From Cysteiniphilum litorale (GTDB lineage: Bacteria > Pseudomonadota > Gammaproteobacteria > Francisellales > Francisellaceae): a stretch of 32,316 nt of DNA. The notes beneath the pieces are model-generated. The model worked only from the letters and a program-made list of their open reading frames with translations, did no database searches and was not told the DNA's origin. This document shows positions 1-8,306 of this stretch, piece after piece; position 1 is the stretch's first letter, and every line of letters begins with the position of its first letter. The position numbers were made by a program, and so were the translations under genes. The stretch covers positions 1 to 32,316 of the forward strand of contig NZ_QLIQ01000031.1 of NCBI RefSeq assembly GCF_003428165.1, given 5' to 3'.

Positions 1-192
1 GTCATGCATCTTCCAAGTGATGCAGTCAATGAGCTAACACATAATGGCACTAAGCCGCAATACACCTTTTCTGCGGCACGAAAGTTGTTGATAAAGCGTC
101 AGAATAAACTCAGGGTTTGTCAAAATGGTGAATCTGAGCTAAAAAATCATAGAAATTCATGGATTCAAATGATTATTGGGCTTGCCGCTTAA
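1..192 (+). CDS. C-terminal end of an unrecognised protein (cut by window edge)
   Basis: The frame is open from the first base and ends at TAA 190-192, so the 63 visible residues are the tail of a gene that begins outside the window; the ATG at 4 is probably internal. The tail is basic (run IKRQNK near residue 31) and ends in a short hydrophobic stretch (IIGLAA). I do not recognise a family. The tail of a transposase is one possibility, given the repeat-rich DNA that follows, but no catalytic motif is visible. No terminator follows directly. Confidence 0.4.
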   Translation, partial: VMHLPSDAVNELTHNGTKPQYTFSAARKLLIKRQNKLRVCQNGESELKNHRNSWIQMIIGLAA

Positions 193-321
193 CAAAACTT
201 GGGAAAGTTCAGTTGAAAATAAACTACATAGGATGTATTTTATAGCTACTTTTGATTTGGCTAAACATTATAAATGTTAGTAATTAAAGTTACGCGCTTT
301 AGAAAAAACTATAATTTTATA

Positions 322-435
322 AACACCCCGTCAGCCTACGGCTGCCACCCCTCTTGCAAAGAGGGGAATTAGGCAAGAGTTATTTTGTATTCCCCTCTTT
401 GCAAGAGGGGTGCCGAACTTGCGAGGCGGGGTGTT
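322..435. repeat. Large inverted repeat with self-complementary inner arms
   Basis: The outer arms are AACACCCC at 322-329 and GGGGTGTT at 428-435. The inner arms are a perfect 24-bp inverted repeat, 346-369 against 389-412, with a 19-bp loop. Each inner arm is itself nearly palindromic (CCCCTC...GAGGGG), so the DNA or RNA could fold as one long hairpin or as two small ones. Many bacteria have dispersed elements of this layout; it may be a non-autonomous mobile repeat. Confidence 0.65.
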
Positions 436-462
436 GAGGTAGAAAAAGTGCGTAATTCCAGT
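417..462 (+). repeat. Copy A of a 46-bp dispersed repeat
   Basis: These 46 bases match 12883-12928 on the minus strand at 42 of 46 positions. Here they are non-coding and overlap the right arm of the inverted repeat. In the other copy they encode part of the Mpl C-terminus. Confidence 0.75.
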
Positions 463-519
463 TAGTACAAAGCCAAGTAACATTACGGGGTATAAAACAA
501 TGATAGTGAGGGACAGACA

Positions 520-3030
520 ATGGGGTTAACATTATACGCGCCTGTTAATGGGTTTATTGTTGAATTAGATCAAGTGCCAGATCCAGTATTTGCACAGAAA
601 ATGGTTGGTAATGGCTTTGCAATTGAGCCTTTGGATCAAAATATCTACTCGCCAGTAACAGGCATTGTTAAAAATATTGCGAAAACAAAACATGCCATCA
701 CTATTGCTACTGAGTCAGGTTACGATGTCCTTATACACTTGGGTCTTGAAAGTGTCACACTTAATGGTGAAGGAATTGATGTACATGTATCACTCAACGA
801 TCAGGTGGATATCAACACGCTACTACTTAGCTTTGATCTAAGCACTATAAGTAAAAAAATTAAATCCTTAATTACACCGGTGATTATCACTGATTATCAA
901 GAAGATGATCTTTTATTGAAGGTAAAAGGAAGATGCTCGGCTCAAACACCAATCATTAGCTTAGATAGCACAGTGCATAATGATAGCAATAAACCAGTAT
1001 TAAAAACGCAAGATCAGATTTTCGTGACGCGTAGTATCATTATCAACAACCCACATGGTCTGCATGCTCGTCCTGCGGCATTATTAGCGCATACCTTAAA
1101 ATCATTTGATGCTACTGCGATAATATATAAAAACGATAGTAGCGCTGATGTTAAAAGCCTTGTCGCCTTGATGGGACTAAATATACAACTCAATGACAAA
1201 ATCACACTGACTGTCAGCGGTGAAGATGCGGAGAAAGCAGCTTGCGCATTAGAAGAGGCACTCGTTAACTTTGTCGATGATCACATAGCCGAAGCACAAC
1301 CCACAAAATCTGAACTTAATCAGACTAAAGTTAACGGTAATCAATACCTAGGTATCTCTGCTGCCAAAGGGATTGTTATTGGTGAGTTGCGGCGGATTAA
1401 TGAAGAAAGCTTTAACTATGCCGATGAGGCAAATGTACCAGAAGCACAAGAGCTCGAGCGCTTTACATTAGCCAAAGAAAAGCATGAAAAGCAACTATCA
1501 GCACAAATGACTACTCATGCACATGATAAGACAAAGCATGCGATGCTTGGTGCGCATATAGCGCTTTTAAATGATGCGAATATTAATAGCAGTGTAATTA
1601 AGTTTCTAGCTCAAGGCAAAACAGCTGAATATGCATGGGATCATGCAATTTTAGAATCAATCACCATTTTAGAGAAGACTCAAAACACCCTGCTGCAAGA
1701 ACGTGTTGCCGACTTAAAAGATATTCGTAAACAGGTCCTATATATACTAACCAATGGCACACCAACTAAAACACACTATAGCAAGCCCACCATTCTTATC
1801 GCAGATGAGTTTACCTTATCGGATATTTTAGAGGCGGATCAAAATGTCGTAGGCTTTATCTCAACTAAAGGCGGACGCACCTCTCATGTTGCGATTATTG
1901 CCAATAACAATAATCTGCCTTTGTTAATCCAAGTGGATAGCAGTTTATTTAACCACTGTGCTCAATACGTTATCTTAAATGCAACGGATGGTTATGCCCT
2001 TATTAATCCTGACTTTGATACGATGACGCAATACCAAGCTAAAATTGCTACTTTGAATGATGCTTTGGCACTAATGCGCGCTAAGGCAACAGAACCTGCT
2101 AAGACAAAAGATGATCATACGATCCATTGTTATATGAATATCAAATCAGCTGAAGGATGTCTTAATTTCGCGCAATCAGGTGCTGAAGGCGTTGGACTCT
2201 TTAGAAGCGAATTTATTTTTTATGATCGCTTATCCGCGCCAACTGAAGATGAACAACTTAGCATTTATAATGAAGTATTAGATGCAACTAATGACACACC
2301 TATTATCATTCGCACTTTAGATGCAGGTGGTGACAAACAAATTGATTATTTAAATATGCCACATGAAATGAATCCCTTTTTAGGTGTTCGCGGCATCCGC
2401 TTATGTTTGAAGCACCCTGAGATTCTACGCACACAATTGCGCGCAATCATTCGCACACAAAATGCAAATGCGCATATTATGCTGCCAATGATTACAAATA
2501 TTGCTGAGTTTCGTCAGGTCAAAGCCATCTATGAAGAAGAACGTCTGAAACTTGGTATTAGCATAAAACAGCCCTTAGGCATTATGGTAGAAGTGCCAAG
2601 TGTCATCTTTCAAGCAGAATTGTTTGCCAAAGAAGTTGATTTTATGTCGATTGGCACCAATGATTTGACACAATATCTTTTAGCAATGGATCGTGAGCAT
2701 GATGCGCTTGCCGCTGAGATTGATCATTTACATCCTGCGGTTATTCATGCCATTAATAAGGTCAATATTGCCGCACAAAAACACAATACTAAGCTCTCCA
2801 TTTGTGGCTTAATGGCTGCAGATCAAGAAGCACTTGCGATACTCATTGGCTTAGGCATTAAGCATTTATCAATGCGCAGCAATATGTTAGCTGAGAATAA
2901 AGCGTTGATTCGTCGACTTAAGCTCACTGATTGCCAACAGTTAGCACAACAAGCTTTAACGCTTGAATCAGCCGAAGCCGTGAGAATACTTGTACGTCAA
3001 CAAATTAGTTTTAATGAGGGAGGAAACTAA
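520..3030 (+). CDS. nagF: Fused PTS protein IIA(Glc-type)-HPr-Enzyme I, probable N-acetylglucosamine phosphotransfer chain
   Basis: This 836-residue soluble phosphocarrier takes phosphate from phosphoenolpyruvate and passes it to its partner permease. Domain order: IIA of the Crr type (about 1-130; H58 and H73 correspond to E. coli Crr H75 and H90), HPr (about 168-252; phosphorylated H182 in GLHARPA), Enzyme I (about 275-836; phosphohistidine H456 in GGRTSHVA, signature GTNDLTQY at 712-719, catalytic C762). All active-site residues are present. The IIA-HPr-EI order is that of NagF in Pseudomonas, Caulobacter and Xanthomonas. ATG 520 follows a GAGG ribosome site. The stop overlaps the next start by one base, so the two are translated together. 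GlcNAc specificity is inferred from the fusion type and the partner; glucose is the alternative. Confidence 0.85.
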   Translation: MGLTLYAPVNGFIVELDQVPDPVFAQKMVGNGFAIEPLDQNIYSPVTGIVKNIAKTKHAITIATESGYDVLIHLGLESVTLNGEGIDVHVSLNDQVDINTLLLSFDLSTISKKIKSLITPVIITDYQEDDLLLKVKGRCSAQTPIISLDSTVHNDSNKPVLKTQDQIFVTRSIIINNPHGLHARPAALLAHTLKSFDATAIIYKNDSSADVKSLVALMGLNIQLNDKITLTVSGEDAEKAACALEEALVNFVDDHIAEAQPTKSELNQTKVNGNQYLGISAAKGIVIGELRRINEESFNYADEANVPEAQELERFTLAKEKHEKQLSAQMTTHAHDKTKHAMLGAHIALLNDANINSSVIKFLAQGKTAEYAWDHAILESITILEKTQNTLLQERVADLKDIRKQVLYILTNGTPTKTHYSKPTILIADEFTLSDILEADQNVVGFISTKGGRTSHVAIIANNNNLPLLIQVDSSLFNHCAQYVILNATDGYALINPDFDTMTQYQAKIATLNDALALMRAKATEPAKTKDDHTIHCYMNIKSAEGCLNFAQSGAEGVGLFRSEFIFYDRLSAPTEDEQLSIYNEVLDATNDTPIIIRTLDAGGDKQIDYLNMPHEMNPFLGVRGIRLCLKHPEILRTQLRAIIRTQNANAHIMLPMITNIAEFRQVKAIYEEERLKLGISIKQPLGIMVEVPSVIFQAELFAKEVDFMSIGTNDLTQYLLAMDREHDALAAEIDHLHPAVIHAINKVNIAAQKHNTKLSICGLMAADQEALAILIGLGIKHLSMRSNMLAENKALIRRLKLTDCQQLAQQALTLESAEAVRILVRQQISFNEGGN

Positions 3031-4772
3031 TGGCTAAGAAATTTAACTTTCAAAATTTGCAACAACTTGGTCGCGCATTAATGCTGCCAATTGCAGTATT
3101 ACCGGTTGCTGGTATTTTACTGCGATTTGGACAACCTGACCTACTCAACATCAAAGCCATTGCCGATGCTGGTAATGCTATCTTTGCCAACTTACCACTT
3201 CTTTTTGCTGTGGGTGTAGCCTTGGGCTTTGCTAAGAAAAACCATGGTGCCGCTGCCCTTGCCGCTGTCGTTGGCTTCTTTATCATGAATAGCGTGATTA
3301 ACACAATTGATGCTGGCGTTAATACCGGTGTACTTGGGGGTATTGTCATCGGTATTGTTGCCGGAATGCTCTATAACCGCTTTTATGAAATCAAACTACC
3401 CGAATACCTCGCATTTTTTGGTGGTAAACGTTTTGTGCCGATTATTACGGGACTGACTGCGGTATTGCTTGGCTTTTTATTTGGCTATATCTGGCCACCG
3501 ATTCAAGAAGGTATTAATGCCTTTGGTAATTGGTTAATTGGTTCAGGTTCGATAGGTTTGTTTTTATATGGTGTTTTTAACCGTATTTTATTGATGTTTG
3601 GTTTACACCATATCTTAAATAACCTCGTGTGGTTTCAATTTGGTTCATTTCATGGTACTGCTGGGGTTGTTCATGGTGATATTGCACGCTTTATGGCAGG
3701 TGATCCAACAGCGGGTGCATTTATGGCAGGCTTCTTCCCAATCATGATGTTTGGCTTGCCTGCAGCTTGCTTTGCGATGTATCGCCATGCCCATAGCCAT
3801 AAGCAAAAGGCTGTTGCTGGTATGCTGTTTTCTATCGCCTTAACTGCCTTTTTAACTGGGGTGACTGAACCGATTGAATATAGCTTTATGTTTTTGGCAC
3901 CCGTTTTATATCTGATACATGCTTTACTTACTGGTATTTCAATGGTTGTAATGTATGTACTAGGTGTCAAACTTGGCTTTACCTTTTCAGCAGGACTCAT
4001 TGACTATGTGCTTTTCTTTAAAATGGATACACATCCGTGGTTATTGCTACCTGTAGGTGCTGTAACAGCTGTTGTTTATTACTTCTTATTTAGTTTCTTC
4101 ATTAAGAAGTTTAACCTGTTAACTATTGGTCGCGAAGTTGATGAAGTGGTTGAAGAAGATGAAAGTGAAGCATCTCAGTTAACCGATTCACGTGCACTTA
4201 ACTTTATTGGTGCTTTAGGTGGCAAAAACAACTTAGATAATATCGACGCATGTACAACACGCTTACGCTTACAAGTCAAAGACAGTAGTAATATCAATCA
4301 AGCATTGCTTAAAAAGCTTGGAGCACTAGGCATCGTTGTGCCTGATAGCAAAACTGTCCAAGTGATCTTAGGACCTGAGGCAGATCTTATTGCAGGTGAG
4401 ATGAATGAAGCGTTACCACATTCCGCTGATATCCCATTTATTAATACAGCTGCAGATAAAGTAGGCAACCATACTGAAACAACTAAAACAACTGAAAAAA
4501 CCGTAAAAACAGTGAGCGCAGAAGCTAAATGCTATGACATCGATGCTATTGTTAGCGCACTGGGTGGCAATGATAATATTGTCAATGTCAGCATGTGTTC
4601 ATTAACACGACTTGATATTGAACTTAAAACGGCTGATAAGGTAAATTCAAGCAAATTATTTGCTCTTGGCATTGATGGCTGTATTACGTTGGATAAACAC
4701 TTAGTACAGCTACTGGTAATGCAATCTCCTGAGACACTGTTAACTGAACTAACTGCCATTTCTAGTCATTAA
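3030..4772 (+). CDS. nagE: PTS permease IIC-IIB-IIB, probable N-acetylglucosamine (or glucose) transporter
   Basis: This membrane permease imports and phosphorylates its sugar using phosphate from the upstream fusion. The IIC part (about 1-365) is hydrophobic, begins with the glucose/GlcNAc-family pattern QQLGRALMLPIAVLPVAGIL, and carries the conserved GVTEPIE at 277-283. A IIB domain (about 387-460) has its phosphocysteine at C408 (DACTTRLRL). After a Thr/Lys-rich linker (about 480-500), a second IIB-like domain (about 501-575) has a cysteine at the equivalent place, C523 (SMCSLTRL). NagE proteins normally have one IIB, so the doubling is odd. There is no IIA domain, which fits its presence in the upstream protein. 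The start overlaps the upstream stop (TAATG) and follows the strong site GAGGGAGGAA. Confidence 0.85.
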   Translation: MAKKFNFQNLQQLGRALMLPIAVLPVAGILLRFGQPDLLNIKAIADAGNAIFANLPLLFAVGVALGFAKKNHGAAALAAVVGFFIMNSVINTIDAGVNTGVLGGIVIGIVAGMLYNRFYEIKLPEYLAFFGGKRFVPIITGLTAVLLGFLFGYIWPPIQEGINAFGNWLIGSGSIGLFLYGVFNRILLMFGLHHILNNLVWFQFGSFHGTAGVVHGDIARFMAGDPTAGAFMAGFFPIMMFGLPAACFAMYRHAHSHKQKAVAGMLFSIALTAFLTGVTEPIEYSFMFLAPVLYLIHALLTGISMVVMYVLGVKLGFTFSAGLIDYVLFFKMDTHPWLLLPVGAVTAVVYYFLFSFFIKKFNLLTIGREVDEVVEEDESEASQLTDSRALNFIGALGGKNNLDNIDACTTRLRLQVKDSSNINQALLKKLGALGIVVPDSKTVQVILGPEADLIAGEMNEALPHSADIPFINTAADKVGNHTETTKTTEKTVKTVSAEAKCYDIDAIVSALGGNDNIVNVSMCSLTRLDIELKTADKVNSSKLFALGIDGCITLDKHLVQLLVMQSPETLLTELTAISSH

Positions 4773-4783
4773 ACTGAATTTTC

Positions 4784-4827
4784 TAAAAGCTTATATTGCT
4801 TAGCATCCTTTTAATATCAAGCTTTTA
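4784..4827 (+). terminator. Weak stem-loop after the PTS operon
   Basis: TAAAAGCTT at 4784-4792 can pair with AAGCTTTTA at 4819-4827, and the stem extends imperfectly inward. It lies 12 bases after the nagE stop. There is no clean T-run, so it could be an mRNA 3'-end structure rather than a strong intrinsic terminator. Confidence 0.3.
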
Positions 4828-4914
4828 AATGCTTTCACACAAAATAAAATTTCCAAGTAGCCTACATATGCCGTTAATCCACATCTAAAAACAGCTCAAA
4901 TATATTATTTAAAT

Positions 4915-4939
4915 CTAATATAGAATATGCTAATATAAT
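4915..4939 (+). promoter_or_regulatory. Candidate promoter and operator of ygaV-ygaP
   Basis: A perfect -10 box TATAAT lies at 4934-4939, with no good -35 box. The 20 bases just upstream (4915-4934), read on the minus strand, match 16 of 20 bases at 5281-5300 in front of ygaP. The shared core is a partly palindromic ATTAG..TATTCTA..TTAG. A repressor bound here would cover the promoter, as expected for an autoregulated ArsR-type repressor. Operator identity is inferred from the repeat and the position. Confidence 0.5.
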
Positions 4940-4966
4940 TAAATCTTAATTTACTAGGTCAATAGC

Positions 4967-5263
4967 ATGACTGATTTAAATGTAATGCATGAGAATGCAC
5001 AAAAAGCAGCTAATTTGCTAAAAGCTATTTCACATGAATCAAGACTAATGATTCTATGCCTTTTGACACAAAGAGAACTTTCTGTTAGTGAGCTTGCAGA
5101 ATATTCAAACCTAAGCCAATCTGCATTTTCACAACATTTATCTGTATTGCGCAAAGAAAAGCTTGTTACTACAAGAAAAGAATCGCAAACAGTTTATTAT
5201 CAGCTTAAAGATCCAAATGTTAAAAAGATTATTGATACACTTTATGAAATTTACTGTAAATAA
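4967..5263 (+). CDS. ygaV: ArsR-family repressor of the BigR/SqrR/YgaV sulfide-sensing type
   Basis: This 98-residue winged-helix repressor shows the pattern LLKAISHESRLMIL, the recognition helix NLSQSAFSQHLSVLR (about 48-62) and the wing TVYYQL (about 75-80). It has exactly two cysteines, C31 in ILCLL and C97 near the C-terminus. This is the pair that forms a di- or polysulfide bond in BigR, SqrR and YgaV and so releases DNA. Metal-binding ArsR motifs such as CVC are absent. The gene sits 62 bp before a YgaP-type rhodanese, the same order as E. coli ygaVP. Response to sulfide or persulfide is inferred from the cysteines and the neighbour. Confidence 0.85.
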   Translation: MTDLNVMHENAQKAANLLKAISHESRLMILCLLTQRELSVSELAEYSNLSQSAFSQHLSVLRKEKLVTTRKESQTVYYQLKDPNVKKIIDTLYEIYCK

Positions 5264-5280
5264 AAAAATTTAGCATAAAC

Positions 5281-5300
5281 ATTAGAGTATTCTAATTTAG
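5281..5300 (+). promoter_or_regulatory. Second candidate operator, in front of ygaP
   Basis: ATTAGA and TCTAAT form a perfect inverted repeat around GTAT at 5281-5296. The 20-bp block matches the inverted block at 4915-4934 at 16 positions. It lies between ygaV and ygaP, 25 bases before the ygaP start. It may mark an internal repressor site that controls ygaP separately. Confidence 0.45.
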
Positions 5301-5325
5301 AACAATCTACAGAAAGGAGAAACAA

Positions 5326-5850
5326 ATGAACCATTGTCAAAACATCTCAATCAATGAATATAATGACCTTTGCCAGAATCAACGTGTTAAATTAATTGAT
5401 ATCAGAACACCTGATGAATATACAAAAGAACATATAAAAGGTGCTATAAACAAAAACTTAAATGAGTTGAACTCTCATGTTTTTTCAGAAGATGAGGTTG
5501 TTGTATTTCATTGCCAATCTGGTAATAGAACGCTTCAAGCAGAAAGTTTTTTTGCAAAGCTCCCCCTTAAAAAAGTATATATCCTGAAAGGAGGAATCAA
5601 TGCATGGAAAAAAGCAAATCTGCAAACCGTTATTAATGCTAAAGCACCTTTTCCGATTATGCGTCAAGTGCAAATCACTGTTGGTTTTATGGTGATACTA
5701 GGTATTGTTCTTTCTTATACCGTTTCGCCCTGGTTTAATATCTTAAGCGCCTTTTTTGGTGCAGGATTATTATTTGCAGGACTATCTGGCACTTGTGCGC
5801 TTGCAAACGTATTAATGTTTCTACCGTTTAACAAAACAAAAATCACTTAA
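5326..5850 (+). CDS. ygaP: Membrane-anchored rhodanese (thiosulfate sulfurtransferase) YgaP
   Basis: The 174 residues equal the length of E. coli YgaP. A rhodanese domain (about 5-100) carries the active-site loop HCQSGNRT with C63, the same position as in YgaP; it forms a persulfide on sulfur transfer. Two membrane helices follow (about 116-133 and 137-165), with C157 in the second, near the place of the second functional cysteine of YgaP. The cytoplasmic rhodanese is thus tethered to the inner membrane. A strong AAAGGAG site precedes ATG 5326. Paired with the sulfide-sensing repressor, it probably handles excess sulfide or persulfide. Its stop shares bases with that of the convergent nadE. 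Confidence 0.9.
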   Translation: MNHCQNISINEYNDLCQNQRVKLIDIRTPDEYTKEHIKGAINKNLNELNSHVFSEDEVVVFHCQSGNRTLQAESFFAKLPLKKVYILKGGINAWKKANLQTVINAKAPFPIMRQVQITVGFMVILGIVLSYTVSPWFNILSAFFGAGLLFAGLSGTCALANVLMFLPFNKTKIT

Positions 5851-7499
5851 CATGACTTATTAAACTTCGCTGTGGTTGGCATACGTCGACCCATACCAAA
5901 TGGGCGGCGTTGAATAAATAAAATCTGTGGCGCTTGCTTGCGTTTAAACTCCGCTAACTCTACCAAACGATAAATTCTTTTTTGCTCGTTTAAATCTATT
6001 TCAGCAACAATGCTCTCTAGTCGCTTTATTTCATCATCTGCCAATAAATCACGCTCTAGATATAGCTTAAGCATCGCATCAAGATGATCATAATCCGGCA
6101 AGCTATCAGAATCCTTCTGCCCTTCGGATAATTCAGCCGATGGTGCTTTATCAATAATGCTTTGCGGGATCAGCTCACCATATGCTTGATTAATATAATT
6201 TGATAAAGCATAAACATCATTCTTATATAAATCACCAATGCAATTTAGTGCACCACACATATCACCATAAAGTGTCGCATAGCCCACGGCAAGCTCACTC
6301 TTGTTACCCGTTGTCAGCATTAAAAATCCTGTGTCATTGGAGTACTCCATGACAATACGCCCACGAATACGCGCCTGCATATTCTCTTTGGTCAATTTTT
6401 TAGGTTCAGTTCCAAATGCTTTGGCAAAATTCGCACAGGTGAGTAAAAACTCCTCTTTAATTTCACGTGTGAAAAGTTCAATTCCCAAATTCCGGCACAA
6501 TTCAACGGAATCGCTTACCGAGCCTTCAGAGGAATACACAGAAGGCATCGTAATCGCTTTAACATTGTCTTTACCTAAACTCAAAGTAGCAATCGCTAAG
6601 GTCAATGCACTATCAATGCCACCGGATGAACCAACAACCACACCCTTAAACCCACATTTGTGGACATAATCTTTTAATCCACATATCAGCTGTTGCAAAA
6701 CAAATGCTTGCGGATTGTCTTGATATGGCGCTTTAAGTATTGCTTGCGGTAAGCGTCCAAGATCAATGCTAAAGCTCCCCTCTTTAAAGCTATCCGCTAA
6801 TGCAATAAGCTCTGAGTTGGCGTTGCACACGAAGCTGGCACCATCGTATATCAGCTCATCATAACCACCAACTTGTGAGCTATAGATCACAGGCGCTTTA
6901 ATTTTTCTGGTGATATTTTTCGCAATCTGTAACCGCTGCTCAAACTTACCAAACATCGAAGGAGAAGCATTTAACACAATCAATGCATCAAGGTTTTGCG
7001 GTAAATCATCGATAGGATTTATTAAATAGCCTTGATGGTTGTCATACCAGATGTCTTCACAGATCAAAATAGCTAAATGCTGACCTTTAAACTTAAATCT
7101 TAGCTTTTTATTTTGTCCGGCAATAAAATGCCTTGTCTCATCAAAAACCCCATAGCTTGGAATAAGCTGTTTGTGATAACAGTGAATAATCTCACCTTCG
7201 GCAATGACAAGTGCACTGTTATGAAACTTTTTAAGTCCTGCTATCGCTGTTGTCGCACCGATTACTACCGCTGTATCTAGCGTTTTTGTAAGCTTTTTAA
7301 TCTTATCAATTATCTGATTTTGCCTATTGATTACTTCATCATAAGTCAATAAATCATAGGGATAATAACCGCTGATACAAAGCTCAGAAAACACGATTAA
7401 ATCTGCTATTTTGTGCTCATGCATTGCGCACGATATTTTTTCAAAATTATGCGTGAAATCAGCAATGGTGTAATTTAATTGAACGACTGAAATTTTCAT
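5847..7499 (-). CDS. nadE: Glutamine-dependent NAD+ synthetase
   Basis: The enzyme amidates nicotinic acid adenine dinucleotide to NAD+ with ATP, using ammonia from glutamine. The N-terminal nitrilase-type amidase domain (about 1-260) shows its Glu-Lys-Cys triad at E39, K110 and C147 (LICEDIW). The C-terminal synthetase domain (about 270-550) has the ATP pyrophosphatase loop SGGIDS at 292-297 and the conserved TTGNKSELAVGY. The 550 residues are normal for the two-domain form. ATG 7499 follows AAAGGAAA. The gene starts 18 bp after yadH and is probably co-transcribed with yadG-yadH. Its TAA and that of the convergent ygaP share the bases TTAA at 5847-5850. Confidence 0.95.
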   Translation of the reverse strand: MKISVVQLNYTIADFTHNFEKISCAMHEHKIADLIVFSELCISGYYPYDLLTYDEVINRQNQIIDKIKKLTKTLDTAVVIGATTAIAGLKKFHNSALVIAEGEIIHCYHKQLIPSYGVFDETRHFIAGQNKKLRFKFKGQHLAILICEDIWYDNHQGYLINPIDDLPQNLDALIVLNASPSMFGKFEQRLQIAKNITRKIKAPVIYSSQVGGYDELIYDGASFVCNANSELIALADSFKEGSFSIDLGRLPQAILKAPYQDNPQAFVLQQLICGLKDYVHKCGFKGVVVGSSGGIDSALTLAIATLSLGKDNVKAITMPSVYSSEGSVSDSVELCRNLGIELFTREIKEEFLLTCANFAKAFGTEPKKLTKENMQARIRGRIVMEYSNDTGFLMLTTGNKSELAVGYATLYGDMCGALNCIGDLYKNDVYALSNYINQAYGELIPQSIIDKAPSAELSEGQKDSDSLPDYDHLDAMLKLYLERDLLADDEIKRLESIVAEIDLNEQKRIYRLVELAEFKRKQAPQILFIQRRPFGMGRRMPTTAKFNKSC

Positions 7500-7517
7500 C
7501 TATTTCCTTTCATTTCC

Positions 7518-8297
7518 TTAAGATTTTAAGCGAATACCACGCGATAGCAAATACCATGCCAAGCTATAAAGAATAGCGATTAATAGCACGATGGCAACTA
7601 AAGCAACCACTGGGTTGACAGATGAATAACCGATAAATGCATAACGCACAAAATCAACAATATAGAATAAAGGATTATATTGCGCGATATGTTGCCAAAA
7701 AGGAGGTAATGCACTCAAACCATAAAACACGCCACCAAGATAAATCAATGGTGTTAGCACAAAGGTAGGGAAAATAGTTGTGTCATCAAAGCTTTGCGAG
7801 AAAATACCATTTAACAGTCCGCCTAGTGAAAACAAAGTACCGCATAAAATAAATGATAATAGGATTAGCAGTAATCCACTAAAGCCAATTGAAATCCCTC
7901 CAAATAATCCAGCAACAATCGTCACCATCACCCCAACAAAAAAGCCACGTGCAACACCACCTGAGACATAGCCCAGAATAATTAAATGATTGGTTGCCGG
8001 AGACACCAAAAGCTCTTGAATCGAGTGATTAAAGCGCGCACCATAAAACGAGCCCACGACATTTGCATATGAGTTATTAATAACTGCCATAATTACAAGA
8101 CCAGGTGTAATAAAGTGCATATAACCAAAACCATCCATCGTACCAACGCGCGCACCAACCACTTTCCCAAAAATGAGGAAATACAAACTGATGGTAATCG
8201 CTGAAGGTAAAAGGGTTTGCGGCCAAATGCGTAGCACACGCACCACTTCTTTTCTTAATATTGTGTAATAAATAATCCAGTATTCTTTAAATGTCAT
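7518..8297 (-). CDS. yadH: ABC-2 type permease, YadH family
   Basis: This 259-residue inner-membrane subunit has about six membrane helices and resembles E. coli YadH along its length (e.g. RIWPQTLLPSAIT near the start, then ARVGTMDGFGYMHFITPGL and SIQELLVSP). With YadG it would form an exporter whose substrate is unknown. A GTG at 8306 could start the frame, but ATG 8297 is preferred: AGGTGGGG lies 5 bases upstream and overlaps the yadG stop, and the protein then begins MTFKEYW as in the family. It is in an operon with yadG (stop 12 bp upstream of the ATG) and nadE (18 bp downstream). Confidence 0.88.
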   Translation of the reverse strand: MTFKEYWIIYYTILRKEVVRVLRIWPQTLLPSAITISLYFLIFGKVVGARVGTMDGFGYMHFITPGLVIMAVINNSYANVVGSFYGARFNHSIQELLVSPATNHLIILGYVSGGVARGFFVGVMVTIVAGLFGGISIGFSGLLLILLSFILCGTLFSLGGLLNGIFSQSFDDTTIFPTFVLTPLIYLGGVFYGLSALPPFWQHIAQYNPLFYIVDFVRYAFIGYSSVNPVVALVAIVLLIAILYSLAWYLLSRGIRLKS

Positions 8298-8306
8298 CTT
8301 CCCCAC

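Larger units (their letters stand above)
193..519. other. Repeat-rich spacer upstream of the PTS operon
   Basis: No gene is seen here. The stretch holds a large inverted repeat (322-435) and a 46-bp segment (417-462) that recurs in the 3' end of mpl. A perfect TATAAT lies at 310-315 but has no convincing -35 box. A second -10-like TATAAA lies at 491-496, close to the first gene. If transcription starts near 320, the whole inverted repeat would sit in the leader of the PTS mRNA. Confidence 0.5.

Noticed and set aside
6301-6669. Plus-strand 122-residue frame inside nadE
   Set aside because: It is antisense to the conserved NAD synthetase domain; a shadow frame.
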